A stretch of 64,000 nucleotides of DNA from Streptomyces sp. AC550_RSS872 (GTDB taxonomy: Bacteria; Actinomycetota; Actinomycetes; Streptomycetales; Streptomycetaceae). This document shows, piece by piece, positions 18,201 to 25,532 of this stretch; positions within the stretch are counted from its first letter, which is position 1; each line of letters begins with the position of its first letter. Below the pieces are notes generated by a model. It saw only the letters and a list, made by a program, of their open reading frames with translations, had not been told where the DNA came from and did no database searches. Location of the stretch: contig NZ_JAGMUL010000037.1 of NCBI RefSeq assembly GCF_019049285.1, forward strand, positions 1 to 64,000. Reading direction: 5' to 3'. The position numbers were made by a program, and so were the translations under genes.

Positions 18201-18568
18201 CCGGTCGGCACGGTGGCCCGTACGTATCCGAGCTTGTCGTACGTACGGCCGACCGAGCCGCCCTTGATCGCGTCCAGCTCCTGGGCGACCTTCTCGGTCT
18301 GCCCCGGCGCCGTGGCGATCATCATCGTGACGGTCTTGTCGCGCTGTGCCTTGGCCTCCGCGAGGAGGTCGGCGTCGTCCGAACCGAGCTTGTCGTGAGC
18401 GGACTTGACGCCGGGATCGGCCGCGGTGGCGGTCGAGCCGTCCGCGGCGAGGGCGAGGGGTATGGGCCCGGCCGCGGAGAGCGCGGCGACGAGGCCTGCG
18501 GCCACGGCGATCCGGGCGGCGCGTCGCGCGCCGCCCGGTATCGGGGCCGGGTGGGGGGTGGGGGGCAT
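15287..18568 (-). CDS. Secreted S8 family serine peptidase (large subtilase)
   Basis: 1093 residues. A basic N-terminus and hydrophobic segment (about 15–42) ending LALAAD form a signal peptide, followed by a propeptide-like region to about 165. The catalytic triad is intact: D209 in 'GVLDTGVDLA', H394 in 'GSHGTHVAG' and S591 in 'YNGTSMASP'. An insert of about 150 residues between D and H carries acidic 'DGDADGDVNRDGDKTDD' calcium-like loops. The C-terminal 450 residues are beta-rich with pre-peptidase-like domains. It resembles streptomycete tripeptidyl-peptidase-like subtilases. It should act outside the cell on protein or peptide substrates. It is convergent with ribA. Confidence 0.9.
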   Translation of the reverse strand: MPPTPHPAPIPGGARRAARIAVAAGLVAALSAAGPIPLALAADGSTATAADPGVKSAHDKLGSDDADLLAEAKAQRDKTVTMMIATAPGQTEKVAQELDAIKGGSVGRTYDKLGYVRATVPTGKADSAIASATRLSSVHAIDLRDEIPLEEPSLDSGGKSSASAATYPGPGKDTPAKNPYNPSFETGAVDFVKKNPKADGRGVTIGVLDTGVDLASPALQKTTTGERKIVDWVTATDPIVDGDGTWRPMTTSVTGPTFTYGDKTWKAPAGSYGISTFSEAVTNQGEVKDGDADGDVNRDGDKTDDWGVLYDPAAGTVTVDVNDNGDFTDDTPMKPYKEGHQVGRFGTDNPATDIPETQDFVVEIRKGVPMDPLGGDWVGKKSDFVNIGLTAGSHGTHVAGITAANGMLGSKHMNGAAPGAKIVSSRACIFGPGCTNVAMTEGMIDLVANRGVDVVNMSIGGLPPLNDGNNARAELYTRLIDTYGVQLVISGGNSGPGANTIGDPGLADKVLSVGAGVSKETYAANYGSGVANEYQLFNFSSRGPREDGGFTPTVVAPGSAVSPIPAWMPGAPIAEAGWKLPAGYAMYNGTSMASPQAAGSSALLLSAAKQRGIKLTPEKLRTALTSTARHIEGLQAYEEGAGLIDVGDAWKAIKAGATAHDYAVKAPVDTALDQALKTPGFGTGVYDREGGLKAGEKKTYDVTITRTSGPAGSLAHTLRLANNKARTFSILGPKVVDLPLNKPVTVKVQAAPKHAGIKSAILVADDPRTAGVDKQILNTVVVSTPVKHTFTASGSVERNNFKSYFVTVPQGAKSLQVTLGGLKEGKTVFSAISPYGTQAADDDVKTTDIARYADPEPGVWEIEVDARRTSTLLDNPYKLNATVYGASFDPASVTVPEAKVGTPFPASWTVTNKMEAVEGNLKGGALGSSKTARPTIAEGQTQTSTVEVPEGTTSLDVSIGKVSDAGADLDLSVYDAAGKLVGQSADGDSDESVSIANPAAGTYTVEVVGFEAPSGSTAYDYRDAFFSSALGSVKVDESSPVKLGTGDSAKVAADVTVARAVPEGRQLFGEVRLVNTRGTTAGVGGVTIEKVTP

Positions 18569-18842
18569 GGTGATCCCTGGTGCTGAAGGAATGAAGGTCG
18601 GCGGCCGGATCGAGCACCTTCGACCGCCGCGGTCCGGAATGTGATCCCGGATGATCGCCCAGCTTCCCTCAAGGGACCGTTTTCTGTTGATAGTTCAGGG
18701 CGACGAGATCGCGGTGTGACGCAAACTCGCCATGCGTCAGGGGGGACTTATCGGGCTGGCCTGTGACATTCCTGCGGGGGGACATCGGGCTCGCGCGGTC
18801 CCCGAAGTCCGAGCTCGTGGACGCGCCTGTCGACGTCGTCGT

Positions 18843-19190
18843 TCACAGGCGGAGCAGGCGTCGGGTGATCTCCCGGTACTGCCTCAGCGCCAGGTGGAGT
18901 TCGGCCGCCTGCGTTTCGGGGTCCTGGTCCTGCCAGCCCGCGCGGAGGGTCCGCCGCTGTTCGGCGAGGACGGCCATGAGCTGGGCGGTGGCCTCGTCGA
19001 AGGCACCCTCGGCTTCCTGCAATGACTCACGCGGAGCGTCGGGGAACGTGTTGACGGCCCGTCCGAGGCGCCGGACGATCTCGTTCCGCGCGTCCGACGG
19101 GATCAGCTGTGCCGGCCCGGGGGCATGGCGTCCCGTGACGTCGCGGGGCTGGTCCGCGGGCTGTTGAGCGCGCGTCTGGTCGTACATCAT
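18843..19190 (-). CDS. Hypothetical protein, helical, streptomycete-restricted type
   Basis: 115 residues from ATG 19190 (a second in-frame ATG follows directly). The first 30 residues are Gln/Pro-rich; the remainder is amphipathic helix with 'DARNEIVRRLGRAVNTF', 'EAEGAFDEATAQL' and 'ALRQYREITRRLL'. I remember similar proteins in many Streptomyces without a known function. The fold is probably a small helical bundle. It marks the left part of a variable region. Confidence 0.65.
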   Translation of the reverse strand: MMYDQTRAQQPADQPRDVTGRHAPGPAQLIPSDARNEIVRRLGRAVNTFPDAPRESLQEAEGAFDEATAQLMAVLAEQRRTLRAGWQDQDPETQAAELHLALRQYREITRRLLRL

Positions 19191-19580
19191 CGAGTACCGC
19201 TTTCCTGTGCGTCGGGCCGGGTGTCCGCAGCGGCACGACCCTGAGCGGTGCCACCGGTCGACGTCCGGCGCCAGCCTGTGTCAGCGCGATGCCGCTTGCG
19301 GGCGGACGCGGCGGTTACACAGGCGGGAGTACGGTGAAGGAGACGAGGACCCTTCCTGTGCCGGAAACCCGGACCGGCTCAAGGGCGCGCTCTCGTGTTC
19401 CGGTCCTCATGTTCCGGTCCTCTGTTCCGGGGTCCTCTGTTCCGGTCTCGTGTCCGGTCCTCGCGTTCTGATGAGTCCACCAGAACACATTCCTTCCACA
19501 GCATGCCACCGTCGCTCGGTCCGATCCCCGCCACGACGGGCGCAGCGTCGGGCTCCGCCCCGCTGCGGTGACCACGGCGA
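19191..19580. other. 390-bp region without a convincing gene
   Basis: It holds a run of imperfect TTCCGGTCCTC tandem repeats at about 19396–19470 and no frame with good codon bias. It lies between the upstream side of the helical hypothetical gene and the end of the DUF5994 pseudogene. Confidence 0.55.
19396..19470. repeat. Imperfect tandem repeat, TTCCGGTCCTC-like units
   Basis: Five units of 13–17 bp based on TGTTCCGGTCCTC run head to tail with small length changes. Confidence 0.7.
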
Positions 19581-20137
19581 TCACATCCCCGCGGCGCGCT
19601 GCTGGTTCTGGCCGTGTGCCCAGAAGGCACCGCCGCGCCCGTCCTCTCCGGTCCTCTCCTGTCGCGGGCTTGCGCAGCGGGCCCGTTCCGCCGTCATGAG
19701 CGCGGTCGCGGTCATCGGCGGGCCGGTGCCCGCACTCGCGGCGGCCATCAGCCGGGCGGCCGAGGCGGCGTCGGTCTCCGGGGGGATCACCAGGAGGTTC
19801 CAGGGTCCCGCGGTGAAGGAGAGCAGAAGGATCGCGTGCGGGTCCAGATCCGCCGTGAACCAACCGACCCGCACCACATGGCCGTTGACGAAGATCCTGG
19901 CGGGAGGATGGGCCAGTGCCGGGGGTTGACGGCCATCCGGGTGATCCGTCCCCACAGCGGATCCAGCACGTCGGCCAACGCGGAGAGCTCGCCCAGCAGG
20001 TCATCCGACCGAGGCCACCAGGCGCCGTCCAGCTCGGCCGGCCCGCCGGAAGGGCTCTCGGGTTTCAGCGCGAGGCGCGCGGGCGGGGCCCTGAAGGGAA
20101 CGGCCCGCAGCGGAGGAGGAGGGATGGTCGCGGACAT
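19581..20137 (-). pseudogene. Frameshifted DUF5994-like gene
   Basis: The N-terminal part reads from ATG 20137 ('ELDGAWWPRSDDLLGELSALAD', 'ITRMAVNPRHW') and the C-terminal part in another frame ('PARIFVNGHVVRVGWF', 'LLLSFTAGPWNLLVIPPETDAASAARLM'). The frames switch at about 19910–19930. One missing base there would restore a single protein of about 185 residues, very like the intact gene at 20722. Both frames keep high third-position GC, so the damage is recent or is a sequence error. Confidence 0.75.
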
Positions 20138-20293
20138 CAGGCAGGACCCGTTCTCCGGACCCTGCGCGGGCACAGTCGTCCGGCGTCGTCGCTCATCGGG
20201 AACGGCACCGGCGTCGGAGCCGGTGTGCGAAGTGCTCCCGATGCCTTCACGCTACTCCGCGAAGGGGTCGGGCGGGCCGTTCCGGGCCCTGGC

Positions 20294-20545
20294 TCACTTC
20301 CGGCGGCGGGCGTTCTCCGCGGACCGGCTGGTCTCCAGCCACGACCGTGCCGGTTCTGCCGGGCGGGCGGTGTCCACGGTGAGGTCGAGGCGCGTTCCCC
20401 CGTCGGCGCCCGCGGGGTAGCTGCGCTGCTCGGTGGCGGCGAAGCAGTGGCGGAGAGCCTCCGCGACCCGGCGGGCGGCCTCGGGCGAGGAGGCGACGAT
20501 ACGGACCTCGGCGTACCCGTCCGAGGGTGCTTCCATGGGCTGCAT
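20294..20545 (-). CDS. Small hypothetical protein (actinobacterial)
   Basis: 83 residues from ATG 20545 (another ATG three codons on). It reads as a compact alpha/beta domain: 'YAEVRIVASSPEAARRVAEALRHCF', then 'TRLDLTVDTARPAE'. I remember this pattern as a common small streptomycete protein without a function. It is divergent from the intact DUF5994 gene, with a 176-bp shared promoter region. Confidence 0.65.
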   Translation of the reverse strand: MQPMEAPSDGYAEVRIVASSPEAARRVAEALRHCFAATEQRSYPAGADGGTRLDLTVDTARPAEPARSWLETSRSAENARRRK

Positions 20546-20721
20546 GGCGACCTCGGAGTTCGATGGACCAGAAGAGGACGGGACGGTTCTCCCACCCTAC
20601 CGCGGTGCGTCCCACAGCCCTGGCGGATGTCCCGCGGGCTTCCCGGCCACCGCAGGCCGGGGAGTACCGTGAAACCAGGAAGCCACGCCGTTCCCTCGTT
20701 CCAGGCAGGCAGGCGAGACCG

Positions 20722-21192
20722 ATGCCGGACTCCCACTCCCCGCAGGTGACCAGGCTCCTGCCGGACGCTGTCCACCAGGCGGTGAAGCCCGGGACGGCCG
20801 TCGTACGGCTGGAGACGACACACGACCGCCAGGGAGTGCTCGACGGGGCGTGGTGGCCGCGCTCCCGTGACATCGCCGCCGAGCTTCCCGCTCTGATCAC
20901 CGCGCTCACCGAGTATCTCGGGCCCATCACCCGCGTCGGCCTGGACGCCGACGCCTGGGAAGCGCTGCCGACGCGGATGACCGTCGAGGGCCGTGTCGTC
21001 CACATCGATTCCTCTCCGGTCGGCGACGACACCGTCCTCATCACCCTGGGCGAGCAGGATCTCTTTTCCTTCCTCGTGGTCCCGCCGCACGCGACGCCCG
21101 AGGCGGCGCGCGCCGCCATGACCGAAGCGGTCCGCGCGGACAACGTCACGCAGGCCGCGCAGATCCTCATCGACACCGGCGGCAGGGCCTGA
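20722..21192 (+). CDS. DUF5994 family protein
   Basis: 156 residues from ATG 20722. Key blocks are 'DGAWWPRSRDIAAELPALI', 'GPITRVGLDADAWE', 'VHIDSSPVGDDTVLITL' and 'FLVVPPHATPEAARAAM'. Function is not known to me; the family is small, soluble and actinobacterial. A frameshifted homologue lies 0.6 kb to the left in the opposite orientation. Confidence 0.78.
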   Translation: MPDSHSPQVTRLLPDAVHQAVKPGTAVVRLETTHDRQGVLDGAWWPRSRDIAAELPALITALTEYLGPITRVGLDADAWEALPTRMTVEGRVVHIDSSPVGDDTVLITLGEQDLFSFLVVPPHATPEAARAAMTEAVRADNVTQAAQILIDTGGRA

Positions 21193-21459
21193 GAAGGTCA
21201 GCCGCGGCGGCCTTGGCGCAGGTGACCGGCGCGGGCGTATCTGATGGATCAGGACACGGCTGGTCAGCATGGTCCACTCCGGAACCGCGATCTGCGCACC
21301 GTTCGAACTGCGCGGAGACCCGGGCGAGTTGGTTCAGTCCTGCGCCGGTCGCCAGTTGGTGGGCCGCCCAGGACAGTGGCTCCACGTGCGCGGCAGGCAC
21401 GTTCGTCGGCTCTCGTGCACTGCCCCCCCATCAGCGCAGCACGTTGATGGCCTGCACCG
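21193..21459. other. Intergenic region with possible gene debris
   Basis: Between the DUF5994 gene and the end of lysR. The minus strand around 21260–21385 reads 'LSWAAHQLATGAGLNQLARVS', which looks coding, but no start, length or partner supports a gene. I make no functional call. Confidence 0.35.
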
Positions 21460-22407
21460 TCACGGCGTGGGCGTCGGCCCCGGCCCAACGCCGCCCACCG
21501 GGTCCCCGGAGTCATCCGGTCCCGCCTGGCCGGCCACCGACTCGACGACATCCAGGAGCCGGTCCAGCAGGGGAGTGGCGGTGCGTCGGTGGTAGGCCAG
21601 GGCGATGTCCACGGTGGGGACGGGGGCGCTCAGCCGACGTAGGCGCACCCCGGGTACCCGGAGCGCACGCGCTCGCCCCTCGGGCACCGGCGCGATTCCG
21701 GCGCCCGTGGCCACCGCGAGGAGAAGCTGCTCGTCGTCGGGTTCCTCACGGACGATGCGCGGGCCGCCATGGGGCCACAGCTGCTGGGTGATCCGGTCGT
21801 GCATGCCCGGGCCGTTCTCGCGCGGCCACAGGATCACCGGTTCCGTGGCGATGCGGTGGCGGGGGATCCGGCGTTCGCCGGCGAGCGGGTGGTCGACGGG
21901 GACGGCCAGGAGGAGTTCTTCCCGGGCGATCAGACGGCACTGTATGCCCGGTGTGTCCAGTGGAGGGCGGACGAAGGCCGCGTCCAGTCGGCCGGCGAGC
22001 AGTTCGCTGACGTTGTGTGCCGTCCACCCCGTCTGCGGGACGAGGTCGATGTCCGGGTTGCGTGCGCGGAACTGCGCGACGAGGGCGTCGACGACACCGC
22101 CACGGGCGGAGCGGGTGTAGGCCAGGCGCAGTTGCTCCCGCCGCCCGTCGCGTGCCGCACGGATCCGCTCCTGCGCCGCGGCCGCGTGGGCCAGCAGTTC
22201 AACGGCTTCACGCGCCACGACCGTCCCCACGGCGGTCAGGGCGCAGCCACGACTGGTCCGGTCGAGCAGCCGGGCACCGATGTCCCGTTCCAACGCCTTG
22301 ATCTGCTGGCTCAGGGCGGGCTGGGCGATGTGCAGCCTGTGCGCGGCCCGGGTGAAGTTCAACTCCTCCGCCAGTACCGCGAAGTACCGCAGCCGTCGCA
22401 GGTCCAT
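21460..22407 (-). CDS. LysR family transcriptional regulator
   Basis: 315 residues from ATG 22407. The winged HTH is typical: 'MDLRRLRYFAVLAEELNFTRAAHRLHIAQPALSQQI' through 'LERDIGARLLDRTSRG'. The effector-binding domain follows from about residue 90. LysR proteins usually activate a divergent target on binding a metabolite. The divergent gene encodes a D-amino-acid-oxidase-like enzyme, 174 bp away, and the 11-bp repeats at 22417–22445 lie directly upstream of this gene, so it probably controls both. Its C-terminal 30 residues are Pro/Gly-rich. Confidence 0.9.
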   Translation of the reverse strand: MDLRRLRYFAVLAEELNFTRAAHRLHIAQPALSQQIKALERDIGARLLDRTSRGCALTAVGTVVAREAVELLAHAAAAQERIRAARDGRREQLRLAYTRSARGGVVDALVAQFRARNPDIDLVPQTGWTAHNVSELLAGRLDAAFVRPPLDTPGIQCRLIAREELLLAVPVDHPLAGERRIPRHRIATEPVILWPRENGPGMHDRITQQLWPHGGPRIVREEPDDEQLLLAVATGAGIAPVPEGRARALRVPGVRLRRLSAPVPTVDIALAYHRRTATPLLDRLLDVVESVAGQAGPDDSGDPVGGVGPGPTPTP

Positions 22408-22416
22408 CCACCGACT

Positions 22417-22445
22417 ATAAGCGCTTCCATAAGCGCTTCTTATGG
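22417..22445. promoter_or_regulatory. Probable LysR-regulator binding site
   Basis: Two direct copies of ATAAGCGCTTC start at 22417 and 22429. The second copy forms the palindrome CCATAAG-N5-CTTATGG (22427–22445). The site begins 10 bases before the lysR start codon. Confidence 0.65.
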
Positions 22446-22513
22446 CATCGAGCAGGACTGGTCTTGGACGGCCCGTCAGCCCGGGCTGTGCACTGGGCAG
22501 TACGCGAATCCGC

Positions 22514-22564
22514 GAGGTCCACGAGGTCATCCGCGAGGTCATCCGCGAGGTCTTCCACGAGGTC
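22514..22564. repeat. GAGGTC short tandem repeats before the oxidase gene
   Basis: GAGGTC occurs five times at spacings of 9, 12, 12 and 12 bases, in units like GAGGTCATCCGC. The array ends 17 bases before the oxidase start codon. Confidence 0.8.
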
Positions 22565-22581
22565 AGGACGGTGGTGCCGAG

Positions 22582-23547
22582 ATGTTCGATGTGACGGTCG
22601 TCGGTGGCGGGGTCATCGGGCTCACCAGCGCGCTGCGGTTGCAACAGGCGGGCGCCCGGGTCGCCTTGGTCACGGCCGAGCCACCGGGCTCGACCACGTC
22701 GTCGGTCGCGGCGGCCGTCTGGTACCCGACCCGTACGCCGGGCCAACCGCGGGTACTGGACTGGGCCACCCGAACCTTCGACGAACTCGCCCGCCAGGCG
22801 GCCGACGGTGTCCCCGGGGTGGTGATGCGCCCGACGAGGATGCTGCTGCGGGCCGAACCTCCCGCCGTGCAGTGGTGGACGGCGGCCGTCCCCGACGTAC
22901 GTCGGCTGAGGGCGGAGGAGATACGGGCGCCCTACACCAGCGGTCTGGCGTTCACCGTGCCGTCCGTGGAGATGCCCCGCTACCTGCCGTGGCTGCACCA
23001 GCAGTTCACCGCGGCGGGCGGCACGCTGGTGCTGCGCCGGATCGACCGCCTGGACCAGGCGACCGCGTGGGCACCGGTGGTCGTCAACGCCACCGGCCTG
23101 GGCGCCCGCGCGCTGTGCGGGGATGCGCGGCTGCGGCCGGTCAGGGGCCAGCTGCTCCTGGTCGGCAACCCTGGCCTGCACGTCTCCCTGCGGGACGAGG
23201 ACGACCCGGACGGCTACACCTACATCCACCCCCGCAGCACCGATGTCGTCCTGGGAGGCACCTTCGAGAACGACCGGTGGGACACCGCGCCCTGCCCGGA
23301 CACCGCCCGGGCGATCCTGCGCCGCTGCACCGCCCTGCTGCCGGAACTCGCCGACACCCCGGTCATCGGGCACGTGGTGGGGCTACGGCCGCACCGAAAC
23401 GGCGGTGTCCGGCTGGAAGCCGACCCGCACGTCCCGGACGGGGGGACACGGCTGGTCCACAACTACGGGCACGGCGGCGCCGGCGTCACCCTGGCCTGGG
23501 GCTGCGCCGATGCCGCCACCGCCCTGGCACTCGGCGGCGACCACTGA
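22582..23547 (+). CDS. D-amino-acid oxidase-like FAD enzyme
   Basis: 321 residues from ATG 22582. The FAD motif is 'VVGGGVIGLTSALRL' at the N-terminus. 'SSVAAAVWYPTR' and the C-terminal 'YGHGGAGVTLAWGCA' are signatures of the DAO family (D-amino-acid and D-aspartate oxidases). The expected reaction is oxidative deamination of a D-amino acid to the 2-oxo acid, ammonia and hydrogen peroxide. Its stop codon overlaps the start of the next gene. A divergent LysR gene probably regulates it. Confidence 0.87.
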   Translation: MFDVTVVGGGVIGLTSALRLQQAGARVALVTAEPPGSTTSSVAAAVWYPTRTPGQPRVLDWATRTFDELARQAADGVPGVVMRPTRMLLRAEPPAVQWWTAAVPDVRRLRAEEIRAPYTSGLAFTVPSVEMPRYLPWLHQQFTAAGGTLVLRRIDRLDQATAWAPVVVNATGLGARALCGDARLRPVRGQLLLVGNPGLHVSLRDEDDPDGYTYIHPRSTDVVLGGTFENDRWDTAPCPDTARAILRRCTALLPELADTPVIGHVVGLRPHRNGGVRLEADPHVPDGGTRLVHNYGHGGAGVTLAWGCADAATALALGGDH

Positions 23548-24518
23548 TGCCCCGCCGTCGACCTACGGCCAACAACGCCGGCCCCACAGCGTCGGTGGAG
23601 CAGCTCCAGCGCACCCTGGACAGCCTCTACGACCAGGCCAGTGTGCTGGGCCACGGCCTCCTCGCACTGCGCCGCGCGAACACCACCGAAACCGTCGCCC
23701 GAAGCATCGCCCACCAGATCCTTCACTTGGCCACGCGCGGCGTTGTCCGTCTGGTCGACGACCGCACAATCCAGCCGGTCGCCGACGCCGGGTCGGAGAA
23801 CCTCCGTCCGGACGAGCGGCTTCTCCTCCAACTGCTGTTCACCGGCAGGGCCGACGGCGCCCCTGTCCGGACAGCGTCGTTCGCCGCGGAATACAAGGGC
23901 GATCACCAGGTCGCCACCTGGGCTCATCTGGTCCGCCCGGTCAGAAGGTCGGCCGACGAGGAAGTGCGACGAGCCGGATGGGCACGGACCCGCCCGGTCA
24001 CGGCCAGGGACCGCATGCGGGTCCTGGGCGCCCTGAGCTGCTACCCAGGGCTCTCCGGGACGCTCGTACTGGCCCAGACAGCGGGCGGGATGTCCCTGTC
24101 CCCGGCGGTCGGCCTCGGCCTGGCCTACGGCGCCGCCGTGGGAGCCGGCCTGGCCTGGGTCGCGCCGTCGACCGACTGGTTCCTCACCGGAGAAGGCCGG
24201 CGAGTGCGTGACGCGGCCAGGGACTACGCCGGCCGACTGCGCGAGCTCCTGGCCCACGACGACCCGTTGCCGCCGGACCAGGCCTCGCTCACGTTCTACG
24301 AGCAGGCGCTGCCCTTCGCGATGCTGCACGGATTCGGCTCCGAGTGGGAAGAGCGCCTGCGCGAGCACTACGCCCTCGACACCACCCGCAACACGGTCCT
24401 GCTCGACGATCCGCCGGTCCACAGGCTCGCCGCCCTTGCCCACGCGATCGTCGGCACCATCGCTCCCGTTCGGCCGCCGGGCGTGGACGGCGGAGGCGGC
24501 GGTGGCGGTGGCGGGTGA
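23547..24518 (+). CDS. Membrane protein with DUF2207-like C-terminal region
   Basis: 323 residues. Its ATG overlaps the oxidase stop codon (TGATG), so translation is probably coupled. Residues about 1–150 are soluble and helical. Two hydrophobic segments lie at about 155–210 ('LSPAVGLGLAYGAAVGAGL' is one). The C-terminal region has 'YEQALPFAMLHGFGSEWEERL', which resembles the 'LPYAIxLGxxxxWxxRF' block of DUF2207 proteins. It ends in a poly-glycine tail. No function is known. The gene pair with a D-amino-acid oxidase suggests a linked role, which is only inferred. Confidence 0.65.
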   Translation: MPRRRPTANNAGPTASVEQLQRTLDSLYDQASVLGHGLLALRRANTTETVARSIAHQILHLATRGVVRLVDDRTIQPVADAGSENLRPDERLLLQLLFTGRADGAPVRTASFAAEYKGDHQVATWAHLVRPVRRSADEEVRRAGWARTRPVTARDRMRVLGALSCYPGLSGTLVLAQTAGGMSLSPAVGLGLAYGAAVGAGLAWVAPSTDWFLTGEGRRVRDAARDYAGRLRELLAHDDPLPPDQASLTFYEQALPFAMLHGFGSEWEERLREHYALDTTRNTVLLDDPPVHRLAALAHAIVGTIAPVRPPGVDGGGGGGGGG

Positions 24519-24551
24519 GACAGCCCCCGGTCACGCAGAGGAGCCCCAATC

Positions 24552-24767
24552 TCAGCGCGAATTCCCGCGTGTGCGAATGTAACGCCATCCGGAGTAGAGC
24601 ATCCCCAGCACTCCCCCAACCACACCGGCCCAAGCCACTACCACTGCCCAGAGGGCCATGGTTTTCGTGAGCCACAGCAGACTCAGTAGGACCGTCGCTA
24701 CAGCGACCGCGAATCGCTCTCCATAGCTCCAGTCATAGCGACCGATCAGTCTCGGTTTGCTGTGCAT
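24552..24767 (-). CDS. Small two-helix membrane protein, hypothetical
   Basis: 71 residues from ATG 24767. Two hydrophobic helices ('VAVATVLLSLLWL' and 'LWAVVVAWAGVVGGVLGML') are flanked by a basic N-terminus and a basic tail. GAGGGG lies slightly far upstream. Codon bias is weaker than in core genes. No family recognised. Confidence 0.5.
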   Translation of the reverse strand: MHSKPRLIGRYDWSYGERFAVAVATVLLSLLWLTKTMALWAVVVAWAGVVGGVLGMLYSGWRYIRTRGNSR

Positions 24768-24804
24768 GTGTATCTCACGCCCCTCATCTTGATGGTCGTC
24801 CCGC

Positions 24805-24996
24805 CTATCCTCGTGTTGAGGGGGGCGGCATCAGTGCCACCACCGCCGCCGCCGCTGTCCTTCTTGCGGCAGTCCCAGGCGTGGACTGTTTCGCCAGCGT
24901 GCACGCATAGCACCCGACGGCAGCGCCGATTCCTGCGATCGACGCCCCCTTGGCCAGAGCCTTGGCAAAACCTGCCACGCCAGTGCCGACCCCCAT
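24805..24996 (-). CDS. Possible small Gly/Ala-rich peptide gene
   Basis: 63 residues from ATG 24996, with no good ribosome-binding site. The middle reads 'GASIAGIGAAVGCYACTLAKQ', amphipathic and bacteriocin-like in composition. The C-terminal part looks like read-through of intergenic sequence. It ends 37 bases before the two-helix membrane protein on the same strand. It could equally be debris of a longer gene, since the frame is open upstream without a start. Confidence 0.25.
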   Translation of the reverse strand: MGVGTGVAGFAKALAKGASIAGIGAAVGCYACTLAKQSTPGTAARRTAAAAVVALMPPPSTRG

Positions 24997-25365
24997 GACA
25001 AAGCAGATGTCGTCAGCAGCACTGCGAGATTGCCCCGGCGTTGCCGACTGTGCGACTGTCCCAGCGCTCCTGGCGTCCGGCGCAGCCGCTCCGCATACTC
25101 ACGAAGTCAATTCCCCTTGCGTTCAGCAATTACTGGTCAGGCAATTACCGGTCAGGCAATTACCGGTCAGGCAATTACTTGACCATTACAAGGGGACGCT
25201 ATCAACGAGGTCATGTATACACAATGGCGAACTTTGCCCACCAGGGGCCTCCTTGATGAATTCTCACTCAGGCCATCTCCGCCATATCGGGTGAATCTCA
25301 TCCATACCCGCAAAACAGGCGTTCGTGTGAACGTAGACGTAAATATCCCCGCAGGGTTACATGCC
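24997..25365. other. Lower-GC intergenic region carrying an iteron array
   Basis: GC content drops clearly and no frame has streptomycete codon bias. It contains the 15-bp repeat array at 25127–25186 and an AT-rich stretch to 25225. Confidence 0.55.
25127..25186. repeat. Four 15-bp tandem iterons
   Basis: CAATTACYGGTCAGG recurs at 25127, 25142, 25157 and 25172 with almost no change; the last copy changes after CAATTAC and yields an inverted GGTCA-N10-TGACC. The exact 15-bp period points to an array of protein-binding sites. Confidence 0.85.
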
Positions 25366-25515
25366 GCCCGAGCCGAAGACCTCGCCTCGGACGTCGTAGC
25401 CGTACACGGCCTGGAAGTCGGCCTCGGCGGGGGGGCCAGGGCGCGGTTGTCGAAGCGGATGGCGATCATCGCGGTGTCCAGCAGCCCTTGGTCCTTGAAG
25501 TCGGGGCGACGCGGC
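25366..25515 (-). pseudogene. C-terminal gene fragment with a frameshift in a C7 run
   Basis: One frame reads 'DFKDQGLLDTAMIAIRFDNR', the next 'AEADFQAVYGYDVRGEVFG' ending SGGM and a stop. The switch falls exactly at seven C residues (plus-strand G at 25429–25435); one more C would join them. No start is present, so only the tail of an unrecognised gene remains, just downstream of the truncated rel gene. Confidence 0.5.
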
Positions 25516-25532
25516 CTTCGCCGGGTATGCCC

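Noticed and set aside
24831..25022. 63-residue minus-strand frame rich in Arg and Trp
   Set aside because: It overlaps the better (still weak) peptide frame, has no ribosome-binding site and no family signal.
25127..25186. Short CRISPR array
   Set aside because: Units are 15 bp and directly adjacent with no spacers, and there are no cas genes.
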